Of a stretch of DNA of 9,366 nt, positions 1-7,646 are shown one piece after another; position 1 is the stretch's first letter, and each line of letters opens with the position of its first letter. The notes under the pieces are model-generated. The model had not been told where the DNA came from. It saw nothing but the letters and a program-made list of their open reading frames with translations, and ran no database searches. Origin of the DNA: Accumulibacter sp964428215 (GTDB lineage Bacteria > Pseudomonadota > Gammaproteobacteria > Burkholderiales > Rhodocyclaceae); assembly GCA_964428215.1 (NCBI GenBank), contig CAYRXO010000145.1, positions 1-9,366 on the forward strand. Reading direction: 5' to 3'. Made by a program: the position numbers and the translations under genes.

Positions 1-54
1 GTCGGCAATCACAGCCGAATTCTCGCAGCACTTGAATTGTTCTGCGTTTCCCTA

Positions 55-1410
55 ATGTTTCCAGGCACCGATGAAGTTCTCAAGCTGGCGCCCGATGCCG
101 GATCGATCAAGGCGGCACAGGGGTTGCTTCTGCCGGCACGCTGGGTGCGCGCGGAGTTCGACGATCAGGCTGTGTGGGGTGAATGCCGGGGCAGCGGCTC
201 GACGCCGTATCAGGTGCAGGTCGATCGCGAGGGGCCGGCTTTTCGTTGTTCGTGTCCGAGCCGCAAATTTCCCTGCAAACATGGCCTGGCTTTGTTGCTG
301 CGGCTGGCGCAACAGCCCGACGCCTTTACCCGGGCGGCAGCGCCGCCGTGGGTCAGCACCTGGCTGCAGTCGCGTCGGCAGCGCGCCGAACTGCGGGAGA
401 ACGCGGTAAAACCGGTGGCGTCCGCCGAGGAGCAAGGCCCGGCGGCGGAGGCTGGCAGCGAACCCTCCACCGGGCGGCGCGATGCGCTACGCCAGCAGCG
501 TTGGCAAGCCGGACTCGACGAACTCGAACTGTGGCTCAACGACGGCATCCGGCACGGCCTGGCTCGCTTGTCCGCACAAGCGGCGGCTTGCGACGAGATC
601 GCCGTGCGCATGGTCGATGCCCAGTTGCCGGGACTGGCGTTTCGTCTGCGCCATCTTGGCCGGCTGCTCGGCGACGGTGATTTCCAGCCGGCGCGGGCTC
701 TCGGGCAGATGGGACAACTGCGATTGCTGATCGACGCCAGCCGCCGGCTGGACGAATTGCCGGCTGCCGTGCAGGCCGATCTGCACTACGCCCTGGGCAG
801 CAGCCCGAGCCGGGAAAGCGTGCTTGCTGCAGGCGAACGCCTGGCCGACGACTGGCTGGTCATCGGCCAGAGTTGCCAATTGCAGGATCGGCTGTGGGAA
901 CGGCGCGCCTGGCTGCTCGGCGGGCGCAGCGGACGCTGGGCGATGTGGCTCGATCATGCGCACGGCAGCCGGGATTTTGGCGCGGCCGTCACCACCGGCA
1001 GCTGCTGGCGGGGTGCGCTGGCCTTTTATCCGGGCAACTCGCCCTTGCGGGCGGCACGCGTCGAAGGGGCGGCCGACGGGATGCCGATGCCGTGGTCGTC
1101 TCCGCTGCCGTTTCTCGACACGGCGCTCGACCGGCTGTCGACGGCTCTGGCCGCCAATCCCTGGCAGTTGCCGCAACCCTTGCTGGTTGGCGACGGCGTG
1201 CCGGTCCTCGACGCGCGCGGCTGGACGTTGTCGTGCCGCGGACGGCGCCGTCTGCGTCTCGACATCGCCGTCGAAGCCGGCTGGCCTTTGCTCGCTGAAA
1301 GCGGTGGCGAGCCGCTGCCGCTTTTTGGCGAATGGAGCGGCGAGTCGCTGCGTCCGTTGAGCGCCTGGCGCTTTTCGCCGCCACTTTGCCGCGTGTGGGT
1401 CAACGAATGA
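55..1410 (+). CDS. SWIM zinc-finger family protein (YehQ-like), first gene of a MoxR/VWA cassette
   Basis: Predicted protein of 451 residues. A SWIM zinc finger lies at about residues 53-80: the CxC...CxH ligands are C65, C67, C74 and H76 in the run FRCSCPSRKFPCKHGLAL. SWIM fingers bind DNA or protein. The N-terminal stretch LAPDAGSIKAAQGLL and the WGECRGSG run before the finger are typical of bacterial SWIM proteins found beside MoxR ATPases. An Ala/Glu/Pro-rich linker (about 112-142) leads to a helical domain (about 145-440) holding ELELWLNDGIRHGLA and RMVDAQLPGLA, which I recognise as family-conserved. There is no signal peptide or membrane segment. I chose the ATG at 55 because the family N-terminus begins just after it; a TTG at 37 is in frame but adds only six residues. 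Neither start has a recognisable Shine-Dalgarno site. The stop overlaps the next start by ATGA. The SWIM assignment is firm; the molecular target is unknown. Confidence 0.9.
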   Translation: MFPGTDEVLKLAPDAGSIKAAQGLLLPARWVRAEFDDQAVWGECRGSGSTPYQVQVDREGPAFRCSCPSRKFPCKHGLALLLRLAQQPDAFTRAAAPPWVSTWLQSRRQRAELRENAVKPVASAEEQGPAAEAGSEPSTGRRDALRQQRWQAGLDELELWLNDGIRHGLARLSAQAAACDEIAVRMVDAQLPGLAFRLRHLGRLLGDGDFQPARALGQMGQLRLLIDASRRLDELPAAVQADLHYALGSSPSRESVLAAGERLADDWLVIGQSCQLQDRLWERRAWLLGGRSGRWAMWLDHAHGSRDFGAAVTTGSCWRGALAFYPGNSPLRAARVEGAADGMPMPWSSPLPFLDTALDRLSTALAANPWQLPQPLLVGDGVPVLDARGWTLSCRGRRRLRLDIAVEAGWPLLAESGGEPLPLFGEWSGESLRPLSAWRFSPPLCRVWVNE

Positions 1411-2960
1411 GTTCGCCGCTGCAGCAACTGGCGATGCAGGCGCTGCTCGGCAGCGAACGGCAGCCCTTGCGTTTGCCGGCCGTCGACGGGCCAGTCGGTG
1501 CCTTGTTGCAGCAGATCGCTCGCGAGGCGCAGGACGCCGAAAGCGCCGTACTGCGTCTTGCCGGCGTGCTGGCGCTGTGCGCTGAGGTCGCTTTTCAGCC
1601 GCCCGCGGCGGATGCGCCGGCGCTCGGTGTCTGTCCGGACGATCCCTGGCCGGCGGTCAGCGATCCCGTCCTCTGCGATGCGCTGCAACGGATCATCGAC
1701 GAGGCGCCGGAGGCGCTGCAGCGTGCCGCCTTTCAGCGCCTGGCGGCGGCGGGCCATCGCCTGCCGCCGAGACTGCTGCCGGCGGCGCTGGCGCTCGGCA
1801 AACGTCTGCGCGGTGTCCGTGCGGATTTGTTGCCGGTGCTTGGCCAGCGCGGTTTCTGGCTGGCCGGCGTCAATCCGCACTGGCAGGCGGTGCTGGCGGA
1901 TGACACTTCCGCGACGTTCGACGAGACGCTGTGGCACGACGGTACGCTGGCGCAGCGCCAGTCCTGCCTGCGCGCGCTGCGCGCCCGCGATCCGGCGGCC
2001 GCGCGCCAGCGCTTGCAGGAGGGATGGCGGGAGATGAGCGTCGACGAACGCCTGGCCTGGCTCGACATTCTGGCGGAAGGTTCGACGCTGGCCGACGAGG
2101 ATTTCCTCACCATGCTGCTTGGCGACCGCAGCCGCGAAGTCCGTCAGCGTGCGGCGATGCAGCTCGCCGCTTTGCCGCCGTCGCGCTACGTCGAACGGAT
2201 GACCGCCCGCGTGCGCGCGTGTCTGCTTCGGCAACGCCGTTTTTTCCGCCAGGAACTGCGCATCGAAGCGCCGGAAAGCTTTGCCGCCGAGTGGAAGAAC
2301 GACGCGCTGGAGGAGAAATGTCCGCGCGCGGAAACGCTGGGCGAACGCGCCTGGTGGCTCTTCCAGCTGGTTCGCGCGCTGCCGCTGGCCTGGTGGCCGG
2401 CGGAAAGCGGGCTGACGCCGGCCGAACTGGTCCGCTGGGCGAACGCGGGCGACTGGGCCGACGCCCTGCTGTGCGCCTGGGGCAGCCGCCTGTCCTGGCA
2501 GACCGATAGCGACTGGGCGCACGCCTTGCTGGCCGATCCCCGCGCCTGCCGTCTGCTCGGCAGCGCGCCGCTGCTCGAGGCGCTGCCCGTCGTTCAGCGC
2601 GAACCGTACTGGCAGCAGTCACTCGACGATTCGTCCGCCGGGCCGCTCGGCAGCCAACTCGCGGCGATCGTGCACGGTTGCACGCAGGCGCGGGCGACGC
2701 CGTCGGACGCTTTGGCGCAGCGCGTCCTGCAGGCGGTGCGCGCGGCGCTGGCGCAGAAACAGACGCAGTGGGACAGCGCTTTGCGTGCCAGTTTCCCGGA
2801 ATTCGTCGCGCTGATGCCGGACGAATGTTTACCGTTGCTGCTCGACTGGCCGTCCGAGGCCAGTCCGCCGTATTTCAATGACTCCCTGGCGCGCGCCTTG
2901 TCCTTTGTCCGGCTACGGCAAAGTCTGGCGCGCTTGCTGCCACTCAACCGTCCTCAATGA
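1407..2960 (+). CDS. DUF5691-type helical protein with HEAT-like segment
   Basis: Predicted soluble protein of 517 residues, rich in Leu, Ala and Arg and almost entirely helical by composition. A HEAT-like repeat is visible at about residues 228-258 (DEDFLTMLLGDRSREVRQRA, then a helix ending in LAALPPSR), followed by the RM...R and RRFFRQEL (277-284) segments that I associate with DUF5691. A tryptophan-rich patch follows (ERAWWLFQLVRALPLAWW, about 313-330). No catalytic motif is evident, so a scaffold or adaptor role is inferred from fold type only. The ATG at 1407 overlaps the SWIM stop codon in ATGA and lacks a good Shine-Dalgarno site, which suggests translational coupling. An upstream in-frame start near 1332 would overlap the SWIM gene by about 80 bases and is less likely. 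The family name comes from motif memory and from the neighbourhood (SWIM, MoxR, DUF5682, VWA), so it is moderately secure. Confidence 0.82.
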   Translation: MSSPLQQLAMQALLGSERQPLRLPAVDGPVGALLQQIAREAQDAESAVLRLAGVLALCAEVAFQPPAADAPALGVCPDDPWPAVSDPVLCDALQRIIDEAPEALQRAAFQRLAAAGHRLPPRLLPAALALGKRLRGVRADLLPVLGQRGFWLAGVNPHWQAVLADDTSATFDETLWHDGTLAQRQSCLRALRARDPAAARQRLQEGWREMSVDERLAWLDILAEGSTLADEDFLTMLLGDRSREVRQRAAMQLAALPPSRYVERMTARVRACLLRQRRFFRQELRIEAPESFAAEWKNDALEEKCPRAETLGERAWWLFQLVRALPLAWWPAESGLTPAELVRWANAGDWADALLCAWGSRLSWQTDSDWAHALLADPRACRLLGSAPLLEALPVVQREPYWQQSLDDSSAGPLGSQLAAIVHGCTQARATPSDALAQRVLQAVRAALAQKQTQWDSALRASFPEFVALMPDECLPLLLDWPSEASPPYFNDSLARALSFVRLRQSLARLLPLNRPQ

Positions 2961-2963
2961 TCA

Positions 2964-4058
2964 ATGGTGAACGATGCCATGAGCCAAATCCTGCGCCAAC
3001 ACGCCGAACAGCAGTTTGCTGAAGAACTGGAACGACTCGGGAAAGGCGATAACCGCGAACGGCCGCACAACTGGCGCCTGTCGCCGTGGGCGGTCGCCAC
3101 TTATCTGCTGGGCGGCACCTTGGATGACGGCTTTCAGGTCAGCGCCAAATACATCGGCAACCGGCGGCTGATCGAAACGGCGATCGCCACGCTGGCCACC
3201 GATCGCGGCCTGCTGCTCTTCGGCGTGCCGGGAACGGCGAAGTCGTGGGTGGCCGAACATCTGGCGGCGGCGATCAGCGGCGACTCGACACTGCTCGTCC
3301 AGGGAACCGCCGGTACCAGCGAAGAGCAGTTGCGTTACGGCTGGAATTACGCCGAGTTGCTGGCCAAGGGACCGAGCGCGGAGGCGCTGGTCGCCAGCCC
3401 GATGATGCGCGCCATGGCGCTGGGCAAGATCGCCCGCGTCGAGGAACTGACGCGGATTCCCGCCGACGTGCAGGACACGCTGATCACGCTGCTCTCGGAG
3501 AAGACCCTGCCGGTGCCGGAACTGGCGATCGAAACGCAAGCCCAGCGCGGCTTCAACGTCATCGCCACGGCCAATAATCGCGACAAGGGGATCAACGAGC
3601 TGTCGAGCGCGCTCAAACGGCGCTTCAACACCGTCATCCTGCCGCTGCCGGACAACGAGGACGACGAAGTGGCCATCGTCAGCAAGCGCGTCGCCGAAAT
3701 GGGCCGCGCGCTGCAACTGCCCGGCGAACCGCCGGCGCTGAAAGAGGTGCGGCGGGTGGTGCGCATTTTCCGCGAACTGCGCCACGGACAGACCGAAGAC
3801 GGCAAGACCCGGTTGAAAGTGTCCTCGGCCACCTTGAGCACCGCCGAAGCGATCTCGGTGCTCAACAGCGGCCTGGCTTTGGCCGGGTATTTTGGCGACG
3901 GCGTCCTGCGCGCGACGGACATCGCCGCCAGCCTGAGCGGGGCCATCGTCAAGGACCCGGTGCAGGATGCCGTCGTCTGGAGCGAATACCAGGAAACGGT
4001 GATCAAGGAACGCAGCGACTGGAAAGATCTCTACCGGGCGTGCAAGGAGTTGAATTGA
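2964..4058 (+). CDS. MoxR-family AAA+ ATPase (YehL-like)
   Basis: Predicted 364-residue cytoplasmic ATPase. Walker A is GVPGTAKS (residues 87-94). The Walker B region is ARVEELTRIP (157-166), where E160-E161 stand in place of the usual D-E. Sensor 1 is in NVIATANNRD (198-207), and the arginine-finger region is SALKRRFN (215-222). The run DVQDTLITLLSEK (168-180) after Walker B is the MoxR-type helix. A C-terminal lid follows from about 230. MoxR ATPases work with VWA partners as chaperone-like or metal-insertion machines, and a VWA gene lies two genes downstream. Length and neighbours fit the YehL subfamily of Escherichia coli (yehL-yehM-yehP-yehQ region), recalled rather than searched. Two starts are possible: ATG 2964, three bases after the DUF5691 stop, and ATG 2979, which has a weak GGTGA upstream and gives a 359-residue protein beginning MSQILRQH. 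I kept 2964 for the tight spacing, but 2979 is nearly as likely. Confidence 0.9.
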   Translation: MVNDAMSQILRQHAEQQFAEELERLGKGDNRERPHNWRLSPWAVATYLLGGTLDDGFQVSAKYIGNRRLIETAIATLATDRGLLLFGVPGTAKSWVAEHLAAAISGDSTLLVQGTAGTSEEQLRYGWNYAELLAKGPSAEALVASPMMRAMALGKIARVEELTRIPADVQDTLITLLSEKTLPVPELAIETQAQRGFNVIATANNRDKGINELSSALKRRFNTVILPLPDNEDDEVAIVSKRVAEMGRALQLPGEPPALKEVRRVVRIFRELRHGQTEDGKTRLKVSSATLSTAEAISVLNSGLALAGYFGDGVLRATDIAASLSGAIVKDPVQDAVVWSEYQETVIKERSDWKDLYRACKELN

Positions 4059-4110
4059 GCGGTCGCTGTGAGCACGATGTCCCCGCTGAACGTTGCCGGA
4101 TGAGCCGCCG

Positions 4111-6396
4111 ATGAGTGCCGCTTCCGCCTGCCATCTGTTCGGCATCCGCCACCACGGACCGGGCAGCGCACGCAGTCTGCTGCGCGCGCTGGAGGCTTTG
4201 CAGCCGGACTGTCTGCTCGTCGAGGGACCGCCGGAAGGCGAGGAATTGCTTGCCCTGCTTGACGATGCCGCCTTGCAGCCGCCGGTGGCGCTGTTGATCT
4301 ACGATCCGGACGCGGCGCAGCAGGCGGTTTTTTACCCGTTTGCCGAATTTTCGCCGGAATGGAACGCGCTGCGTTTTGCCCGCGCGCGGGGGATTCCGGC
4401 ACGCTTCATCGATTTGCCGGTGGCGCACAAACTGGCGCTGGCACGCGCTGCCGACGAGGCTGCCGATGATGCCACACTGGCTGAAGGCAATACGGGCGAC
4501 GAGCCGGCGACCGCTCTGGCCGCCGACCCGCTCGACTGGCTCGGCCGCGCCGCCGGTTACGGCGACGGGGAAGCGTGGTGGAACCACCTGGTCGAAGAAC
4601 GCGGCGACTGTTTCGATCTGTTCACCGCCATCGGTGAAGCGATGAGCAGCGTACGCGCCGAAGTGCCCGTCCGCCGCCGACCTGCCGATCAGCGTCTCGA
4701 AGCACTGCGCGAGGCGCACATGCGCAAATGCCTGCGCCAGGCCGAAAAAGACGGTTACACGTGCATTGCCGTCGTCTGCGGTGCCTGGCACGTGCCGGCC
4801 TTGCAGACGCTGCCGGCGGCGAAAAGCGACAACGAACTGCTGAAAGGCTTGCCGAAAGTGCGGGTCAGCGCCACCTGGGTGCCGTGGTCGAATCATCACC
4901 TCAGCTTCGCCAGCGGATACGGCGCCGGCGTCATCGCGCCGGGCTGGTACGAGCATCTCTGGCGTTGCCCGCCCGAACGGCGGGCGATCGGCTGGCTGGC
5001 GCGCGCCGCGCGCCTGCTGCGTGATGAGGGGCTCGATTGTTCGTCGGCGCATCTCATCGAAGGCGTGCGGCTGGCGGAAACGCTCGCCGCATTGCGCGAG
5101 CGCGCGCAGCCGGGGCTGGACGAACTCGATGAGGCCTTGCGCAGCGTCGTCTGCCTGGGCGACGAGGCGCCGATGCAACTCATCAGGCAGCGGTTGACGG
5201 TCGGCAATCGGCTCGGCCAGACGCCGGACAGCGCGCCGGCGGTGCCCTTGCAACGCGATTTGCTGCAGCGGCAGAAAAGTCTGCGTCTGAAAGCGGATAC
5301 GGCACAGAAACTGCTCGACCTCGATCTGCGCCAGCCCATCGACCTCAAACGCAGTCATCTGCTGCATCGCCTGAATCTGCTCGATATCGACTGGGGCAGG
5401 CTGCAGCGTCAGCGGCGGCAGGTGAAAGGCAGCTTTCATGAGCTGTGGCAGTTGCAATGGGAGCCGGCGATGACCGTCGCGGTCATCGACGCCAGCCGCT
5501 GGGGCAACACGGTCATCGAAGCCGCCGTCGCCATCGCCGTCGATCGCGCCGGAAAATCGCACGCACTGCCGGAACTCGCGGCGTTGATCCAGCAGGTTTT
5601 GCTGGCCGATCTGCCGCCGGCGATTGCGGCGGTCGGACGGGCGCTGGAAAATCAGGCCGCCGTGGTCAGCGACGTCGGGCAATTGCTGGCGGCGATTCCG
5701 CCCTTGGCCCATGTCGCGCGCTACGGCAATGTGCGGCAGACGGACGCCGGCATGGTCGAACAACTGCTCGACAGCCTGCTGCCGCGCGCGGCGATCGGGC
5801 TGCCGGGCGCCTGTTCGGCGGTCGACGACGACGCGGCGACGGCGCTGCGCGAGGGCATCGGCGCCACGCAGCAGGCGCTGCGTCTGCTAGCGCGGCCGGC
5901 GCTGCGCGAACAATGGCTGATGGCGCTCGAGCGCTTGTCCCGCCTCGATGCGGCACACGGCTTGCTGCGCGGCCAGGCGGCGCGCCTGCTGTTCGACGAG
6001 CAGGCCGCCGACAGCGAACTGACCGGCCGCCGGATGAGCCTGGCCTTGTCGGCGGCGAACGAACCGGCCGTCGCTGCGGCGTGGCTGGAAGGCTTTCTCG
6101 ATCGCAGCGCACTGATCCTGCTGCACGATCAGCCGCTGTGGACGATGGTCGATCAGTGGTTGACCTCGCTGAGCGCGGCACATTTTTTGCGCGTTCTGCC
6201 TCTCTTGCGGCGTGCGTTTGCCGGCTTCAGCGTGCCGGAACGGCGGCAACTCGGCGAACGCGCCCGCCAGCCGACGCTTGCCTTGTCCGTCGCCGCCGGG
6301 CCGGCTTGGCAGGCTGCGCGCGCCGAACGCGTGTTGCCCTTGTTGCGCCAGTTCCTCGGCTTGCCGGAGACGGCGCGTACGGAGGAGGGCGGATGA
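4111..6396 (+). CDS. DUF5682 family protein (YehM-like), EreA/ChaN/TraB-like N-terminal domain
   Basis: Predicted protein of 761 residues, close to the roughly 760 I recall for YehM. The N-terminal half (about 8-285) carries GIRHHGPGSA (11-20), LLVEGPPEG (35-43), EAWWNHLVEE (154-163), EALREAHMR (197-205), VVCGAWHVPAL (221-231) and SGYGAGVIAPGWYEHLW (268-284). Paired GxxH-type histidine motifs with a conserved Glu after the first strand resemble the EreA/ChaN/TraB-Tiki superfamily, some of whose members are hydrolases or metal-dependent proteases. Enzymatic activity here is inference. The C-terminal part (about 290-761) is helical, with no motif that I recognise. No signal peptide or membrane segment is seen. 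ATG 4111 has GGATGAG upstream (4098-4104); an in-frame TTG at 4093 would add six unconserved residues. A 52-base gap separates it from the ATPase gene, the widest in the cassette, and its stop overlaps the VWA start by ATGA. Confidence 0.87.
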   Translation: MSAASACHLFGIRHHGPGSARSLLRALEALQPDCLLVEGPPEGEELLALLDDAALQPPVALLIYDPDAAQQAVFYPFAEFSPEWNALRFARARGIPARFIDLPVAHKLALARAADEAADDATLAEGNTGDEPATALAADPLDWLGRAAGYGDGEAWWNHLVEERGDCFDLFTAIGEAMSSVRAEVPVRRRPADQRLEALREAHMRKCLRQAEKDGYTCIAVVCGAWHVPALQTLPAAKSDNELLKGLPKVRVSATWVPWSNHHLSFASGYGAGVIAPGWYEHLWRCPPERRAIGWLARAARLLRDEGLDCSSAHLIEGVRLAETLAALRERAQPGLDELDEALRSVVCLGDEAPMQLIRQRLTVGNRLGQTPDSAPAVPLQRDLLQRQKSLRLKADTAQKLLDLDLRQPIDLKRSHLLHRLNLLDIDWGRLQRQRRQVKGSFHELWQLQWEPAMTVAVIDASRWGNTVIEAAVAIAVDRAGKSHALPELAALIQQVLLADLPPAIAAVGRALENQAAVVSDVGQLLAAIPPLAHVARYGNVRQTDAGMVEQLLDSLLPRAAIGLPGACSAVDDDAATALREGIGATQQALRLLARPALREQWLMALERLSRLDAAHGLLRGQAARLLFDEQAADSELTGRRMSLALSAANEPAVAAAWLEGFLDRSALILLHDQPLWTMVDQWLTSLSAAHFLRVLPLLRRAFAGFSVPERRQLGERARQPTLALSVAAGPAWQAARAERVLPLLRQFLGLPETARTEEGG
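6381..6385 (+). promoter_or_regulatory. Shine-Dalgarno site of the VWA gene
   Basis: GGAGG lies 7 bases before the ATG at 6393 and inside the last codons of the DUF5682 gene. It is the strongest ribosome-binding site in the cassette. It fixes the VWA start at 6393, although the same reading frame stays open upstream to about 5445. Confidence 0.8.
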
Positions 6397-7607
6397 GCGA
6401 TCTTTCCCCGCTGTCGCCGTCCGCCGCGCCAGCGAGCAACACGCCGGACGGTGAGCGCCTGCGCCGCTGGCGGCTGGTCCTGGGCGAAGCGGCGCAGGAC
6501 AGTGATCAGGCAGCGATGCTCGCCGGCGACGATCTGCGTATCGATCAGGCTTTGGCCGCGCTGTACGACGCGCAGGAAAACGCCGGCCTGCGTGGCGGCA
6601 GCGGCGCTTCGGCGCCGCGCGTCGCCCGTTGGCTGGGCGACATCCGTGAATATTTTCCGGCCAGCGTCGTGCAGGTGATGCAGAAGGATGCGTTTGAACG
6701 GCTTGACCTGCGCAGCATGCTGCTGCAGCCCGAGATGCTGGCCGCCGCGCAGCCGGATGTGCATCTGGTGGCGACACTGATTTCGCTGGGGCGGGTGATC
6801 CCGGCGAAGACGCGGGAGACCGCGCGCCAGGTGGTGCATAAAGTCGTCGCTGCCCTGCAGAGAAAGCTCGAAGAACCGCTGCGCAGTGCGATCAGCGGTG
6901 CGCTCAACCGGGCCGAACGCAACCGTCGGCCGCGGCATGCGGAAATCGACTGGCGCCGCACCATTCAGGCCAATCTGCGCCATTGGCAAGCCGACTATCG
7001 GCGTCTGATTCCGCAAACCTTGATCGGCTATGGCCGGCGGGCGCGCCGCACGCAACGCGAAGTGATCCTCTGTATCGACCAGAGCGGCTCGATGGCTGCC
7101 TCGGTGGTCTATGCGAGCATCTGCGGCGCGGTGATGGCGGCGCTGCCGGCGGTGAAAACGCGGCTGGTCGTTTTCGATACTGCGGTGGTCGATCTCAGCG
7201 AGCAGCTCGACGACCCGGTCGACCTGCTCTTCGGCGTGCAACTCGGCGGCGGCACCGACATCAACCGGGCCGTCGGCTATTGTCAATCCCTGATCAGCGA
7301 TCAGCGCAATACCATTCTGGTGCTGATCTCCGACCTCTACGAAGGCGGCGTTGAAAACGCTCTGTTGCAACGCGCCAGCGAGCTGCTGCAGTCCGGCGTG
7401 CAACTGATCGTCCTGCTCGCCTTGAGCGACGAGGGGGCGCCGGCTTACGATCATCGGCTGGCCGCCAAACTGGCCGCGCTCGGCGTGCCGTCTTTCGCCT
7501 GCACCCCCGACCTGTTCCCGGATCTGATGGCAGCGGCCATCCGCCGCCAGGACGTCGGCCTGTGGGCGGCACAACAAGGCATCGTCGCTGCCCGCGCCGA
7601 GCGCTGA
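6393..7607 (+). CDS. VWA domain protein with complete MIDAS (YehP-like), partner of the MoxR ATPase
   Basis: Predicted protein of 404 residues. The C-terminal VWA domain (about 222-400) has a full metal-ion-dependent adhesion site: DQSGS (D229, S231, S233), T288 in GGGTDIN and D314 in LISDLYEG. VWA domains of this kind bind partner proteins through the bound metal and pair with MoxR-type AAA+ ATPases. The N-terminal helical region (about 20-215) carries RVARWLGDIREYFP (76-89), VVQVMQKDAFERL (92-104) and EIDWRRTIQANLRHW (184-198), which I recognise as conserved in cassette-linked VWA proteins. There is no signal peptide or membrane span, so it should act in the cytoplasm. The start overlaps the DUF5682 stop (ATGA) and has a strong GGAGG site. 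The open frame upstream of 6393 is an Arg/Ala-rich shadow of the DUF5682 gene and is not included. It is the last gene of the cassette. Confidence 0.92.
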   Translation: MSDLSPLSPSAAPASNTPDGERLRRWRLVLGEAAQDSDQAAMLAGDDLRIDQALAALYDAQENAGLRGGSGASAPRVARWLGDIREYFPASVVQVMQKDAFERLDLRSMLLQPEMLAAAQPDVHLVATLISLGRVIPAKTRETARQVVHKVVAALQRKLEEPLRSAISGALNRAERNRRPRHAEIDWRRTIQANLRHWQADYRRLIPQTLIGYGRRARRTQREVILCIDQSGSMAASVVYASICGAVMAALPAVKTRLVVFDTAVVDLSEQLDDPVDLLFGVQLGGGTDINRAVGYCQSLISDQRNTILVLISDLYEGGVENALLQRASELLQSGVQLIVLLALSDEGAPAYDHRLAAKLAALGVPSFACTPDLFPDLMAAAIRRQDVGLWAAQQGIVAARAER

Positions 7608-7635
7608 GCAACGACGGTGCATGGAAAAATCATTG

Positions 7636-7640
7636 AAGGA
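7636..7640 (+). promoter_or_regulatory. Shine-Dalgarno site of cobQ
   Basis: AAGGA sits 6 bases before the ATG at 7647. It abuts the in-frame ATG at 7641, which is too close to use, and it is 14 bases downstream of the GTG codon at 7617-7619. This selects 7647 as the start. Confidence 0.75.
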
Positions 7641-7646
7641 ATGCGT

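Noticed and set aside
32..58. Promoter-like TTGAAT / TAATGT pair at the left edge
   Set aside because: The spacing is only 15 bases and the -10 candidate overlaps the start codon. The real promoter probably lies outside the window.
1026..2522. A 498-codon open frame on the minus strand opposite the SWIM and DUF5691 genes
   Set aside because: It spans two recognised plus-strand genes and their junction, has no family motif, and has shadow-type composition.
4068..4103. Tiny GTG-initiated open frame (11 codons) in the gap before the DUF5682 gene
   Set aside because: No Shine-Dalgarno site, and too short to judge. A leader peptide cannot be distinguished from chance.
4003..5763. A 586-codon open frame on the minus strand
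   Set aside because: It lies opposite the ATPase end and the DUF5682 gene. Its product is Arg/Gln/Ala-rich with no recognisable motif. Long antisense frames are expected opposite GC-rich genes.
5445..6392. N-terminal extension of the VWA reading frame
   Set aside because: The translation is Arg/Gly/Ala-rich shadow of the DUF5682 gene. The GGAGG-ATG at 6393 and the family N-terminus fix the start there.
6393..7607. VWA protein as cobaltochelatase CobT, with the AAA+ ATPase as CobS
   Set aside because: The VWA protein is only 404 residues, without the acidic middle region of CobT, and its conserved N-terminal motifs match cassette-linked VWA proteins. Nearness to cobQ alone is not enough.
6153..7622. 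A 489-codon open frame on the minus strand opposite the VWA gene
   Set aside because: Low-complexity His/Arg/Gln-rich translation with no domain, whereas the plus strand encodes an unmistakable VWA protein with a full MIDAS.
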